From IMG/VR virus record IMGVR_UViG_3300045051_000815, positions 1 through 39,138 of that record: 39,138 nucleotides of DNA; one strand, 5' to 3'. Source of the DNA: a virus. The translations under genes were made by a program, and so were the position numbers. The stretch's first letter is position 1. The number at the start of each line of letters is the position of its first letter. Of this stretch, positions 1-7,792 are shown one piece after another. The notes under the pieces were generated by a model, which saw only the letters and a list, made by a program, of their open reading frames with translations, had not been told where the DNA came from and ran no database searches.

Positions 1-127
1 GTGGTGGCGCCGCCGCCTGCATGGGCGCTAAATTCGGCGGCACCATCACCGGACCAGGAGCAAGTGGTGCCACGACCGGCGGCACCGGTGGCGCGGGCGG
101 CAGCATCGGCGCCTGCGCCACCGGCGG
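1..127. repeat. 127-bp terminal direct repeat (left copy)
   Basis: These bases are identical to 39012-39138. The repeat lies inside a protein-coding gene that stays in frame when the two copies are merged. This is the signature of an assembly that closes on itself: 127 is a common maximum k-mer overlap in short-read assemblers. A genuine packaged terminal repeat of exactly this size is possible but less likely. The unique genome length is 39,011 bp. Confidence 0.95.
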
Positions 128-433
128 TGGAGCCGGTAATGGCACAGGCGGTGCCGGAGCAGGGGGCTGGGGCGGCGGAATCTGCGCGCCGATGCGTTTC
201 GACACGTTCAAGAATTGCTCGGGGTCGCGCCGCGCCTCGGCCTGCAACCACGCGCGGTCCTCGCTCTGGTACTTCTGGCGATACACCTGGTCGAGCTGCT
301 GGTTCGACACGCTCGCCACGTCGGGATGGTTCTTCGCGTCGCCGAAGACCATCGTGGCGATGTGCGGCGCATCACGTCCTATTTCCGCGGCCAGCTCGGA
401 TTGCAGCTGGACGAGCTCATGCTGGTTCGGCAT
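1..433 (-). CDS. Pro-rich virion-region protein, N-terminal part (spans the circular join)
   Basis: ATG at 433 reads leftward off the window edge and continues at 39011 to a TAG at 38962, giving 160 aa on the closed genome. The first ~85 residues are charged and probably helical (starts MPNQHELVQLQSELAAEIG). The rest is a Pro/Ala/Val-rich low-complexity tail. The start lies 3 nt past the portal stop codon, and the stop precedes the giant ejection protein gene by 3 nt, so it sits between portal and ejection genes in one transcript. A small virion or connector-associated protein is plausible; no family is recognised. Confidence 0.85.
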   Translation of the reverse strand, partial: MPNQHELVQLQSELAAEIGRDAPHIATMVFGDAKNHPDVASVSNQQLDQVYRQKYQSEDRAWLQAEARRDPEQFLNVSKRIGAQIPPPQPPAPAPPVPLPAPPPVAQAPMLPPAPPVPPVVAPLAPGPVMVPPNLAPMQAAAPP

Positions 434-436
434 GGC

Positions 437-2428
437 TTACATGCCACCGCCGGGCTGGGCCGCGCCGGCCATCACTTGCGGACCGGGCGGGCCCTGCATA
501 CCCGCACCGTTGGGCGCGGCACTCAACGCCGCGAGGTCAGGCACCCCACCCGGCGCCCCCTCGAACACACCAGGACCTGGCCCGCCCGGAGGCCCTCCGG
601 GCGGCAGGCCTGGAGCACCGGCCCCAGCCCCGACCTGTCCGCTCAGCGCTAGCTGCTCGGCTTCCTGCGCCTTCTGAAGCAGGTCGCCGCGGCCGGCGTT
701 CATGAACACCTCGGCGTACAGCCACTTCTTGTACGGCTCGCTGGCGCGGATCTCGTCGCGCGCAACGCTCCGACGGATCTCGTCTGGGTTGTCGCCCATG
801 GCGGTCACCGCTTCGTCTTTGCCGAAGGTGCCGTTGTTGAGCCGTTCGGTGACGTAGCGGACTTGCATCAATTGGTCGGTTGGCAATTGCGCCTGGACCG
901 ACCACTCCGCATGCATGGGCCGCTCGAGGTCCTTCGGCCCGAAGCCGATGTACTCCGCCGTGGCCGCGTTCGAGCCACCATCGCCAGTGCCGGCGTAGAA
1001 CACCCACACCTTCTCGCCGGCGCGCTCCCTGACCAGTTCCCAGAGCTTCTCGGTCTGGCCGTACAACAACGCCTCGAGCCCGTGCCGCACCGGGCCGACG
1101 CGCGTACGCGTGAATGACAGGATCTGGCTGATCGCGAAGCCCGCGCCTTCCATGCCCGAGAGCGTGGTGACCCGCGGCGATTCGAGGTCGCGAATGGCCT
1201 GGTCGACCAGCGACATGTGCTTCTCGAGCGTGCTGGCATCGGCGTACTCGATGCGCTGCAGTTGGCGACCGGGTGGTAGGTTCAGGATCTCACCCGGATG
1301 TAATGCCAGGTCCATGTTCTCGCGCGGCAGCCCGTCGCCGGTGCCCGTGGCCACGGTCGCCGGGGTATCGCCGTACGTCACCAGCGGACTCAGCAGGTCG
1401 CGAGCGACATATTGGGCGTGCATGGCCCGCAAGTAGGCCCGATATTTCACGAGCCACAGCTTTGTTCTGCCGATGCCCCAGCCCACTTTGCGGTCGCGCA
1501 TCCACGACATCGTCAAGCCTGGCGCGTAGTCGTACGGCACCCCGAAGGGGTAGCGGTGGCGGAACTGCTTGACGATCTGACCCGTCGCCTGGTTCCTGAA
1601 GTTACGACCGCTGACCATGTAGGTCACCCAGGTCTTGTCCCAGTGTTCGAGAAACTGGACGGTCGAGAGTGGGTCGCGTGTGCCGAGGCTGTTACTGTCC
1701 CGCGGCAGGGTGACCGAGCCGAGCTCCTCGGGCACGATGTCACCCTCGCTGTTGCGGCCGAGGCGGTACTTCCTGAAGGCGTGGCGCATCGTCATCTCGC
1801 GCACCTCGAGCACCTCGTCGAGACACCCGCCCGAGCGCTGCGGGTAGACCGTGCGCGGGTCGACGTACTGCCACACGAACGGCGGCCCGGCCTTCTTCTT
1901 CGCGTCCTCGGTCAGCTTGTCGTACGCCTGGTACGCGTCGGTGTCATCACCCTTTTGGGGTGAGGGGACGGCGTAGCGACTCTGCCACAGGTCCGCGGCC
2001 CACAGGATTTTGGCCCAGCCGCCGCCATCGTTGAGCGTGGCGTCGGTGACCTGGGTCATGGTGTCCGCGCCGGGATCCCGCGTGCCACATTGCCAGAGCG
2101 TCTGTTCGGTCCAGTGCTCGAGCTTGCTGGCGACGGTCTGCGCGGTATCGCCCTCGCCACTGACGATGGAGAGTTTTGGGCGCTCCAAAGTCAGAATTGC
2201 CGTTTGCTGGAACGCTTCCTCGGTGATGTCGGGATCGCGCGGGTCCACGTGAACCATCTGGTAGCGCGAGTCGGCCTCAGCCATGGCCGGCACGCGCATC
2301 TCGCGCACGCTGCGCATCTCGTCGATGTCCGAGTCCTGCTCGCGGAACGAGTCCTGGAGCTCGACCATGAGATCGAGGACGTAATTGCTGTCAGGCGCCT
2401 TGAGCTCACGCTCGCGGTCGATGGCCAC
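437..2428 (-). CDS. portal protein
   Basis: This 663-aa protein is the probable portal, the dodecameric ring at the capsid vertex through which DNA is packaged and ejected. It is called from its size, its place directly after the large terminase, and its character: a long mixed alpha/beta body (segments such as FAISQILSFTRTRVGP and DNPDEIRRSVARDEIRASEP) and an acidic helical N-terminus, as in podovirus-type portals. The last ~65 residues are Gly/Pro/Ala-rich low complexity, which is unusual for portals and could be a flexible tail. The start is GTG at 2428; an in-frame stop lies 24 nt upstream. About 160 nt without a gene separate it from the terminase, and I see no convincing promoter there. 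Confidence 0.78.
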   Translation of the reverse strand: MAIDRERELKAPDSNYVLDLMVELQDSFREQDSDIDEMRSVREMRVPAMAEADSRYQMVHVDPRDPDITEEAFQQTAILTLERPKLSIVSGEGDTAQTVASKLEHWTEQTLWQCGTRDPGADTMTQVTDATLNDGGGWAKILWAADLWQSRYAVPSPQKGDDTDAYQAYDKLTEDAKKKAGPPFVWQYVDPRTVYPQRSGGCLDEVLEVREMTMRHAFRKYRLGRNSEGDIVPEELGSVTLPRDSNSLGTRDPLSTVQFLEHWDKTWVTYMVSGRNFRNQATGQIVKQFRHRYPFGVPYDYAPGLTMSWMRDRKVGWGIGRTKLWLVKYRAYLRAMHAQYVARDLLSPLVTYGDTPATVATGTGDGLPRENMDLALHPGEILNLPPGRQLQRIEYADASTLEKHMSLVDQAIRDLESPRVTTLSGMEGAGFAISQILSFTRTRVGPVRHGLEALLYGQTEKLWELVRERAGEKVWVFYAGTGDGGSNAATAEYIGFGPKDLERPMHAEWSVQAQLPTDQLMQVRYVTERLNNGTFGKDEAVTAMGDNPDEIRRSVARDEIRASEPYKKWLYAEVFMNAGRGDLLQKAQEAEQLALSGQVGAGAGAPGLPPGGPPGGPGPGVFEGAPGGVPDLAALSAAPNGAGMQGPPGPQVMAGAAQPGGGM

Positions 2429-2589
2429 GTCACGCGCGAGTGTAACGCTTGGCTAGTCATGCTGTATTGATCGTGAATTGAGTCAGTGCCGACCCTCAGT
2501 TGCGCAGGTCGACGTGCATGCAGCGCCCACGTTCTGGTAGCTCCAGTGGTGGGTATCGAATCGGTTCGGGTCCAGATGCCGGCCAAACC

Positions 2590-3861
2590 TCAGTGCCGGC
2601 CGTTGGCGCTGGCGAACGCGTACCGCGTGACACCCGACGGCGACTGCTCGCGCTGCGCGCCCAGGTACGCCAGGCCCAACGCGATGACCGTGTCGTCGTG
2701 CTGACCGCTCGGCGCGCCGTAGCGGATCATCCCCGACGGCAGGACCTGCGCCTCGTAGCCCAGCAGCTCGGCGGTCTGGACCGGGTCGTCGAGCAGCGTC
2801 AGGTCCCCACGCTCGATCGCCAGCCCGAGAGACTGCACGAGTGCCGCCTTCGAGGCGTTCGTGGCGTCCCAGGCCCATACTGGCAGAGCTGGTCGAGCGC
2901 GACCCACAAGTCGGGCATAACCTGTCTGCAGACGTTCGACCAGCGGGCTCCCCATGCTGTTCTTCTCAGCCACGACGAGGACCGGTTTGTACGCTTCGGC
3001 CCAAGCGTGTAGGCGCTCGGTCTGCAGCTCGTAGTCGATTTCCGAAAATCGATCCAGGGCAACCTGATGCCCGAGTGTTGCGTCCACGATCGAGATGGCC
3101 GTGAAGTCACTTACCCTCCCCCAGTCCACACCAATGACATACTGGTGTCCCCGCTCCGGTGGTCTTGGTTTGAGTCGCGCCACCGCGCGCACGCCGCGGA
3201 ACACGCCGCCGCCCTCGAGCTGCAGGAACGCCGCCATGTATTCCTGCGCCCACGCCCGCTCCGGTAACTCTGCCTGCGCCGCCACGAGCTCCTCGGTGCG
3301 GATGAACGGATTGACGGATGTTGGCATTTGCCATGATGCCCACTCCGGTTGGAGCGGGTCCTGCCCTTGCTGGTACAGACTCCAGAAGTCATTCAATCCG
3401 CGGGGAGTGGACATGAACCAGGCGCCGCCGGATAAATCCGTGAGCGTGGGCCGGAGTGCAAGTTGCCAGATGTCGAGCAGGTCGCGCACCATCGCCGCCT
3501 CGTCGACCACGATCAGCCCGTACCGCCGGCCGCGGGCGGGGTTGGGATCGTCGAGCGACCAGCACTCGAGCACGCCGCCGCCAATCATTTCGACGCGGTG
3601 ATCCTGCTCAGACTTCTGGAGCGTGACCGGTTGGAGGAGATTGCGCGCGTCCCGCCAGAACTCCGCCAGGAGTTTGTACGTCGGCGCAAAATAGCCGACC
3701 GGCTGGCGTTCCTGGAGCGCGCGCATGACCAGGATGTGCTGTGCCAGGGTGGATTTTCCCGCGCGTCGGCCGAGTGCGACCACGTTGTAGCGACGCGCCT
3801 CCTGCAGCAATTGCTGCTGGGTAGCGTGCGGCTCCGGGAGCTGGATGCGGATGGTCGGCAC
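2590..3861 (-). CDS. terL: terminase large subunit
   Basis: The packaging motor ATPase-nuclease that translocates DNA into the prohead and cuts it. The 423-aa protein shows Walker A GRRAGKS at residues 31-37, Walker B LIVVDE at 116-121, and an RNase-H-fold nuclease with acidic residues in IGVDWG (D246), VVAEKN (E299) and GQHDDT (D389/D390). This two-domain layout and length are normal for the family. The reading frame is open further upstream, but the GTG at 3861 is preferred: it sits 2 nt past the upstream stop, and the earlier sequence overlaps the small-terminase candidate in another frame. No strong Shine-Dalgarno is visible, so translation is probably coupled. Confidence 0.95.
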   Translation of the reverse strand: MPTIRIQLPEPHATQQQLLQEARRYNVVALGRRAGKSTLAQHILVMRALQERQPVGYFAPTYKLLAEFWRDARNLLQPVTLQKSEQDHRVEMIGGGVLECWSLDDPNPARGRRYGLIVVDEAAMVRDLLDIWQLALRPTLTDLSGGAWFMSTPRGLNDFWSLYQQGQDPLQPEWASWQMPTSVNPFIRTEELVAAQAELPERAWAQEYMAAFLQLEGGGVFRGVRAVARLKPRPPERGHQYVIGVDWGRVSDFTAISIVDATLGHQVALDRFSEIDYELQTERLHAWAEAYKPVLVVAEKNSMGSPLVERLQTGYARLVGRARPALPVWAWDATNASKAALVQSLGLAIERGDLTLLDDPVQTAELLGYEAQVLPSGMIRYGAPSGQHDDTVIALGLAYLGAQREQSPSGVTRYAFASANGRH

Positions 3862-3863
3862 GA

Positions 3864-4214
3864 CTAACGATCCGGTAGCTCGAGCGTGCGTTTGACGAGT
3901 TCGATCTCGAGCGTGACGCGGCCGTCCTGCTGGACTTTCTCGGTGGCCTTGTAGCCGGCGCGGTCGAGGATGTCGCGTGCCGCGGCGAGCGCGAGCTGCG
4001 GGTTGTCGTCGTCGGCGATCGCTTTCTGAATGCGATTGAGTGACGGGTCCACCAGGTCGCGGATGCGCTGCTCGGCGCTGAGTCTGACCTGGGGCGCCTT
4101 GCCGCCGTGGACAACGCACACCCGACCACCGTGGATTGCCCAGGCACGACAGGGCTCGCCATTGGTGCGGTGGGCGGTGCACACGGTCATAGGTGCCACA
4201 GGGTGATAGGTCAT
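3864..4214 (-). CDS. zinc-binding small-terminase candidate
   Basis: This 116-aa protein lies directly before the large terminase (2-nt gap). The N-terminal third carries a compact Cys/His motif (CTAHRTNGEPC, then VCVVHGGKAPQVR), a signature I associate with small phage proteins encoded next to terminase genes. The rest is predicted helical (ALAAARDILDRAGY), suitable for oligomerisation. Position suggests DNA recognition for packaging (TerS role), but neither a classic TerS HTH nor its usual coiled coil is obvious. ATG at 4214 overlaps the stop of the upstream gene (ATGA). Confidence 0.6.
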   Translation of the reverse strand: MTYHPVAPMTVCTAHRTNGEPCRAWAIHGGRVCVVHGGKAPQVRLSAEQRIRDLVDPSLNRIQKAIADDDNPQLALAAARDILDRAGYKATEKVQQDGRVTLEIELVKRTLELPDR

Positions 4215-4393
4215 GCGACCGCGTTCCGGCGCCAGAACTCGAGCCAGCCCTGGTCTACCCAGGCGACACGTTCGTGTGCCGGCCGCGGCGGCGGAGCCGT
4301 CTGCTCGCGATGCAAGTTGATGGCCGTGATGGCGACCAGGATGTCCAGCGTCATGGCGATGTGGTCGCGGTCGGCCTGCTCGTCGGGGTTCAC
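4211..4393 (-). CDS. small hypothetical protein
   Basis: A 60-aa protein starting with GTG at 4393 that overlaps the stop codon of the gene before it (GTGA) and the start of the gene after it (ATGA). The sequence is an acidic, helical N-terminus (MNPDEQADRDHIAMTLDI) followed by an Arg/Pro-rich segment and a Trp-rich end. The double overlap on both sides supports a real, translationally coupled gene. Function unknown; its position suggests a packaging or late-control accessory. Confidence 0.6.
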   Translation of the reverse strand: MNPDEQADRDHIAMTLDILVAITAINLHREQTAPPPRPAHERVAWVDQGWLEFWRRNAVA

Positions 4394-4614
4394 GACGCAT
4401 CTTCCCGTCGCGACGGAAAACGTTCACGCGGCGCGTTGGCCTGGACGACCTGTTGGCTTGCCCACAACTCGCTCTCGCGCCAACGCTGCATCCACCGCTG
4501 ATAACTACGCCATGGGCAACCCATCGCCTCAGCGGTCTGTTGCTGACTCAACAACCGCCCGCCACGGGCGCGCTCACGCCGCATGACGAAATCCGGGACG
4601 TTGTCGAAATTCAT
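4390..4614 (-). CDS. helix-turn-helix DNA-binding protein
   Basis: A 74-aa basic protein with a probable helix-turn-helix (LSQQQTAEAMGCPWRSYQRW, about residues 18-37) followed by a basic helix. ATG at 4614 was chosen over an in-frame ATG at 4641 because a GAGG Shine-Dalgarno lies 7 nt upstream of it. It overlaps the next gene by GTGA. A DNA-binding protein just before the terminase genes could be the true packaging-recognition subunit or a late transcription regulator; the sequence does not decide between these. Confidence 0.65.
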   Translation of the reverse strand: MNFDNVPDFVMRRERARGGRLLSQQQTAEAMGCPWRSYQRWMQRWRESELWASQQVVQANAPRERFPSRREDAS

Positions 4615-4654
4615 CCGCCGCCCTCGTCGTCGTTGATCCACCGCCTCCGGCCGT

Positions 4655-4918
4655 ATGCCCGGAAGCCTGTTGACACGACGCCAACACCATGTAAGCCGTG
4701 GTGATCGCTACCGTGTCTGGCTCGGGACGACGCAGTGGCAGCGACGGCGCGAGCACGCGATCGCCCGGGCTGACTATCGCTGCACGAATTGTGGATCCGC
4801 TGAGCGCCTGGTCGTACATCACGAGTCGTATGACCACGTCGGAGATGAATGGCCAGAGGACCTGCGCGTGTTGTGCTGGTCGTGCCACGAATGGGAGCAC
4901 CAGCGTCGAGCTGCCTAG
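4655..4918 (+). CDS. HNH endonuclease
   Basis: An 87-aa HNH (beta-beta-alpha-metal) nuclease. Two Cys pairs (C43/C46 and C74/C77) hold a structural zinc, and the catalytic region contains HHESYD (H55/H56) and CHEWEH. It lies on the plus strand inside a long minus-strand run, tail to tail with the replication gene (stop codons adjacent). HNH proteins encoded near terminases assist packaging in HK97-like phages; a free-standing homing-type nuclease is the alternative, and the inverted orientation favours insertion. No Shine-Dalgarno precedes the ATG at 4655, so the exact start is uncertain; TTG and downstream starts are possible. Confidence 0.88.
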   Translation: MPGSLLTRRQHHVSRGDRYRVWLGTTQWQRRREHAIARADYRCTNCGSAERLVVHHESYDHVGDEWPEDLRVLCWSCHEWEHQRRAA

Positions 4919-5587
4919 TCATGTGACTTGCGCGACGAGGTCGGGCCACTCGTACGGAGCTTGGTGGTCCAGCGAGCAGTTGCGAATACGCCCGGGATGC
5001 CTCGTAAGACCGTGCCCCTCGCCCTTCGCGTCGACAGGCATCTCACACTCGGGACACGTCTCAAGACCCTCTCCCCCCTTCGGTCGGTCCGAAGGGGGGC
5101 CGGGGGGGATGTCCTGGTCCGGTTGGTTGTTTTCTGGTTGGTACGGTTGGTACGGTTGGTTGGCGCGGACGTCCGTTGTTTGTCCATTGGACGGTCCGGC
5201 GTTTTCAACCGGACTGTCCACCATTCGTCCAGCGGACCGCTCGCGCCGTTTGCGCTCCGCATCGTCGCGCCGTTTCTTCACATACGACCCGGCGTAGACC
5301 ATCCAATCGTGGATGCGGAGCTGCTCCGATGAGTCCGTTTCCTCGACAAACCCGGACTCCAGCAGGCCCTTCCAGAATGTCTCAGGCTTCCCGCGCCACA
5401 GGCATGCGCTCGCCGCGACCGCCTTCGCATCGATCGGGACCACCCCATCGGGTGCGTAGTCGAGCGCCCACCACCAGAGAAACTGGCAATAGCCGACCGC
5501 GGTCGGCACGCTGCACTTGAGCAATGACGCGAGGCGTAGCGTCTTCGGGTGATGACCGAGGGCCTGGTGCGATTCGATCCACGCCAT
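4919..5587 (-). CDS. DnaD-like phage replication initiation protein
   Basis: A 222-aa protein whose first ~110 residues (starts MAWIESHQALGHHPKTLRLA) match the N-terminal winged-helix type of phage replisome organizer/DnaD-like proteins. A charged linker and a Gln/Pro-rich segment follow, then a C-terminal Cys/His motif (CPECEMPVDAKGEGHG) that may bind zinc. Such proteins open the phage origin and load a host helicase. ATG at 5587 overlaps the upstream nuclease stop by one base (TGATG). The frame is open for another 144 codons upstream, but that part only mirrors other genes. With no phage polymerase in the genome, it probably recruits the host replisome. Confidence 0.7.
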   Translation of the reverse strand: MAWIESHQALGHHPKTLRLASLLKCSVPTAVGYCQFLWWWALDYAPDGVVPIDAKAVAASACLWRGKPETFWKGLLESGFVEETDSSEQLRIHDWMVYAGSYVKKRRDDAERKRRERSAGRMVDSPVENAGPSNGQTTDVRANQPYQPYQPENNQPDQDIPPGPPSDRPKGGEGLETCPECEMPVDAKGEGHGLTRHPGRIRNCSLDHQAPYEWPDLVAQVT

Positions 5588-5895
5588 CAGGTCAGTACCG
5601 TCACGATCGTTTCCCAGTTGCTGGGCTTCCAGACGTAGGTCTCGACGCCCGGACACTGCATCAGGTCGGTGAGGGCCGCTTTCTGCATCGGCGACAGGCG
5701 ACCGTGCTCCGACTTCAATTCGGCGAAGATGACCCGCGGCGGCCGCACCAGGATCAGGTCGGGGAGCCCGGATTGGGTGCCGATCGAGTCGAGCTGGTGC
5801 CATCGCCACTTCCACCCGGTGAGGGCCGCGCGCTGGCGGATGCGCCACATGAAATGCTTTTCTGACTCGTCGCCGATGAGCTCGGCGCGATCCAT
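5587..5895 (-). CDS. VRR-NUC domain nuclease
   Basis: A 102-aa single-domain nuclease of the PD-(D/E)xK superfamily, VRR-NUC type. GLPDLILV supplies the Asp (D46), FAELK the Glu and Lys (E59, K61), and the following Gln (Q71 in LSPMQ) completes the VRR-NUC pattern. Phage VRR-NUC proteins process replication or recombination intermediates, often Holliday junctions or flaps. ATG at 5895 follows the upstream stop by 5 nt with a GAGAG Shine-Dalgarno. It sits between a hypothetical protein and the replication initiator, consistent with DNA metabolism. Confidence 0.88.
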   Translation of the reverse strand: MDRAELIGDESEKHFMWRIRQRAALTGWKWRWHQLDSIGTQSGLPDLILVRPPRVIFAELKSEHGRLSPMQKAALTDLMQCPGVETYVWKPSNWETIVTVLT

Positions 5896-5900
5896 GACTC

Positions 5901-6365
5901 TCAAACGATGCCCCGTCGCGGTGGTAATCCTGGGATAGGAATCCGCACCTGGAGTCGACGCTCGCATTCCATCGCCAGTCGCACCGCCACCACATGGTTT
6001 TCGTTCCGCTGCGCGACACGCTCGGTGATGTTCAGTTGGTACGCATCAACGGTCCACAGGAGTCGCTGTTTCCAAATCACTTGCCCGTCGTCATCGCGAT
6101 CGCACGTTTGCCCGGCAAACGGCAACCCATTTGCATCAGCAGCGGTGAGTGCATCACGAATGGCCTTCGCGAATACCGGTCGCCATGCGGCTTGCTTGTC
6201 CTCTTCGGTAAAGATCCCCGCCGCCACGCATGCGTCGACCAACGCGTGCGTCGATGCCCCGCCGAGCTCGCCGAGCAACTTTTGGATTCGCTCCTGGCGC
6301 GTCAACTTCGCCTCCTGCTTGACGGCCTCTTGGGCGAGCACATATGAGGTCTTATCCCGCCCCAC
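5901..6365 (-). CDS. hypothetical protein in replication cluster
   Basis: A 154-aa protein with a basic N-terminus, a possible three-helix region (RIQKLLGELGGASTHALVDA) resembling a winged-helix fold, and a C-terminal part ending in VRLAMECERRLQVRIP. GTG at 6365 has GGAG 6 nt upstream and overlaps the end of the ParB-like gene by 14 nt. No family is recognised. Position between ParB-like and VRR-NUC genes suggests a role in replication or its control. Confidence 0.72.
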   Translation of the reverse strand: MGRDKTSYVLAQEAVKQEAKLTRQERIQKLLGELGGASTHALVDACVAAGIFTEEDKQAAWRPVFAKAIRDALTAADANGLPFAGQTCDRDDDGQVIWKQRLLWTVDAYQLNITERVAQRNENHVVAVRLAMECERRLQVRIPIPGLPPRRGIV

Positions 6366-7248
6366 GCTTCACTCCCTCCACTGCGGCGTAGGCCGCCTTC
6401 AGTTCACGGCGAACCGTCGCGATTGACGTATTCGCAGGATCACCCGGAAACATTCGCTCAGCCATGCGTAACGCTCGTCCGGCGTCGTCGAGCAACGCCA
6501 GCCGCGGGTCCGGCATCGGTGGCACCGCGGCGGCCTCGGCGAGCGCGTCGGAGCGATCACGACTGTCCGCACTCACGGCCAGGGTGTAGATGCGTTCGCG
6601 TTGCTCAGCGGGCTTTGCCGCCACGTTGCGCACGACGGCGATGGCATCGCGAACTGGAATCCCAGGTTGGTCGAGCAGCGCTGCGAGCTTTGGCCGTTCG
6701 GGCTCCGGGAGCTGCGCCAGCGATTCGCGTGCCTCGAGAACCTCGTATTGCTTCCAGCGCTGCATGAACGGAAACTCGGTCGCCGTCTCGACGTGAGACT
6801 GCGCCTCAGCGATGGTCGAGTCCGGCACACCAATGCGCTCCGCGACCGCACGCGTCGAAGCCGGTTCTCGCGGGCGCCCTCTCGAATTTCGCCCGGATTC
6901 CGGGCGAAATTCATCACGCAAGGCCCCCGCCGCCATCTGCGCCAACTGTGTCAGGTCGCGCGAGCGTTCGTACTCGGTCAGGTCCTTCCGGCGCAGGTTC
7001 TCCTCGAGCTCGATCTCGCGGCGCTCCGTCTCGGTCAATTCCCCGAGTGCGCGCACGTCAATCTCATCCCAGCCCAACAACACACACGCCATCAATCGGC
7101 GGCCGCCAGCGACCAGGTGGTGCTCAGCGTCCACCACGATCGGGTGAAGCAATCCGTAGCGACTGATGCTGTTGCCCAATGCGGCCAGGTCGCCCATCTC
7201 CTGACGCCGCCGCTCTCCGACTTCGATTGCCCTGATCGGTAATTTCAC
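6352..7248 (-). CDS. ParB/Srx-fold protein
   Basis: A 298-aa protein with the ParB N-terminal fold: GLLHPIVV at residues 32-39, the nucleotide-site motif VAGGRRLMA at 46-54, and ENLRRKDLTEYE at 83-94. A helix-turn-helix-like region follows (TRAVAERIGVPDSTIAEA, ~133-150), then a helical C-terminus. Known family members bind DNA as CTP-dependent clamps in partition; many phage members act instead in replication, modification or regulation. No ParA is encoded, so classical plasmid partition is unlikely. The start is GTG at 7248 with AGGAAG 4 nt upstream. Confidence 0.88.
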   Translation of the reverse strand: MKLPIRAIEVGERRRQEMGDLAALGNSISRYGLLHPIVVDAEHHLVAGGRRLMACVLLGWDEIDVRALGELTETERREIELEENLRRKDLTEYERSRDLTQLAQMAAGALRDEFRPESGRNSRGRPREPASTRAVAERIGVPDSTIAEAQSHVETATEFPFMQRWKQYEVLEARESLAQLPEPERPKLAALLDQPGIPVRDAIAVVRNVAAKPAEQRERIYTLAVSADSRDRSDALAEAAAVPPMPDPRLALLDDAGRALRMAERMFPGDPANTSIATVRRELKAAYAAVEGVKRGAG

Positions 7249-7266
7249 GGGACTTCCTAGCTTTGC

Positions 7267-7350
7267 TCAGCCATCCGTCACAGTGGCATCAACACGGGCT
7301 ACAGGGGCATATCGGCGCCGGCATAAACCGCGAACTCGTTCGTGCCTCAT
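7267..7350 (-). CDS. 27-aa Arg-rich micro-ORF
   Basis: A 27-codon frame (starts MRHERVRGLCRRRYAPV) whose ATG at 7350 overlaps the upstream stop as ATGA, and which fills the otherwise empty 98-nt gap before the ParB-like gene. The coupling matches its neighbours. Its length gives little statistical support and there is no homology to lean on. It could instead be untranslated leader for the ParB-like gene. Confidence 0.35.
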   Translation of the reverse strand: MRHERVRGLCRRRYAPVARVDATVTDG

Positions 7351-7610
7351 AACAATCTCGGCTGCCGTTTGCGCTGCCAGTACTGGCGGATAGCGTTGTA
7401 CGGCGATAGCCCTTGTGGCCATTGCTCAGGTGGGACCCGCAACAAGATACGTTCGGCCAGGTGCTCGAGCGGTACCGTCGACAGGTCCTGGACGGATTGC
7501 ACGCCTGGCAACAAGGCCACGTTGTGAAAGATGCCGGTGACCCGCGACGGGTGCAGTTCCGTGTCGAGCGTGAGCAGCAGGAATTGACCCGCTGGCGCCT
7601 GCATCATCAT
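7347..7610 (-). CDS. hypothetical protein
   Basis: An 87-aa protein starting at the first of three consecutive ATGs (7610), which overlaps the stop of the upstream gene (ATGA). The first half reads as alternating beta-alpha-beta (FLLLTLDTELHPSRV then VALLPGVQSVQDLSTV), a pattern seen in small ferredoxin-like domains, with a basic tail. The frame is open further upstream, but that part overlaps the preceding Cys-rich gene. No family recognised; it sits in the recombination/replication cluster. Confidence 0.65.
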   Translation of the reverse strand: MMMQAPAGQFLLLTLDTELHPSRVTGIFHNVALLPGVQSVQDLSTVPLEHLAERILLRVPPEQWPQGLSPYNAIRQYWQRKRQPRLL

Positions 7611-7792
7611 CGGCCGAACCGCGCGACGTATTCCGCCAGCGACATCGGCTTCTGACCAATCCGCCGGTGATACCAGTACATCCGCAAACATTGGCTCGAG
7701 CGTTTGAAGGCGTCGCGCGCCGCGAAACAACTGGGCGAGCACAAGGTGCGTTCGTGCAGGTGAACCGGGCACACCGCTGCGCCAGTAGTCAC
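7607..7792 (-). CDS. small Cys-rich protein
   Basis: A 61-aa protein with a likely zinc knuckle near the N-terminus (CPVHLHERTLCSPSC) and a basic, aromatic C-terminal helix (MYWYHRRIGQKPMSLAEY). GTG at 7792 overlaps the annealing-protein stop (GTGA) and its own stop overlaps the next start (ATGA). The gene is supported by this double coupling and by protein-like composition. It may be a nucleic-acid-binding accessory to recombination; that is inference from context. Confidence 0.6.
   Translation of the reverse strand: MTTGAAVCPVHLHERTLCSPSCFAARDAFKRSSQCLRMYWYHRRIGQKPMSLAEYVARFGR

Noticed and set aside
21-677. Long plus-strand Gly/Ala-rich open frame at the left end
   Set aside because: It is the mirror of the portal tail and Pro-rich gene; GC-rich DNA keeps several frames open. 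Composition is not protein-like and no ribosome site exists.
3862-4182. N-terminal 107-codon extension of the large terminase
   Set aside because: The extension overlaps the small-terminase candidate in another frame and is Arg/Pro-rich noise; the GTG at 3861 gives a normal TerL start just before Walker A.
5588-6019. N-terminal 144-codon extension of the replication protein
   Set aside because: It lies over the VRR-NUC gene and reads as Arg/His-rich noise; the ATG at 5587 begins the recognisable domain with stop-start overlap.
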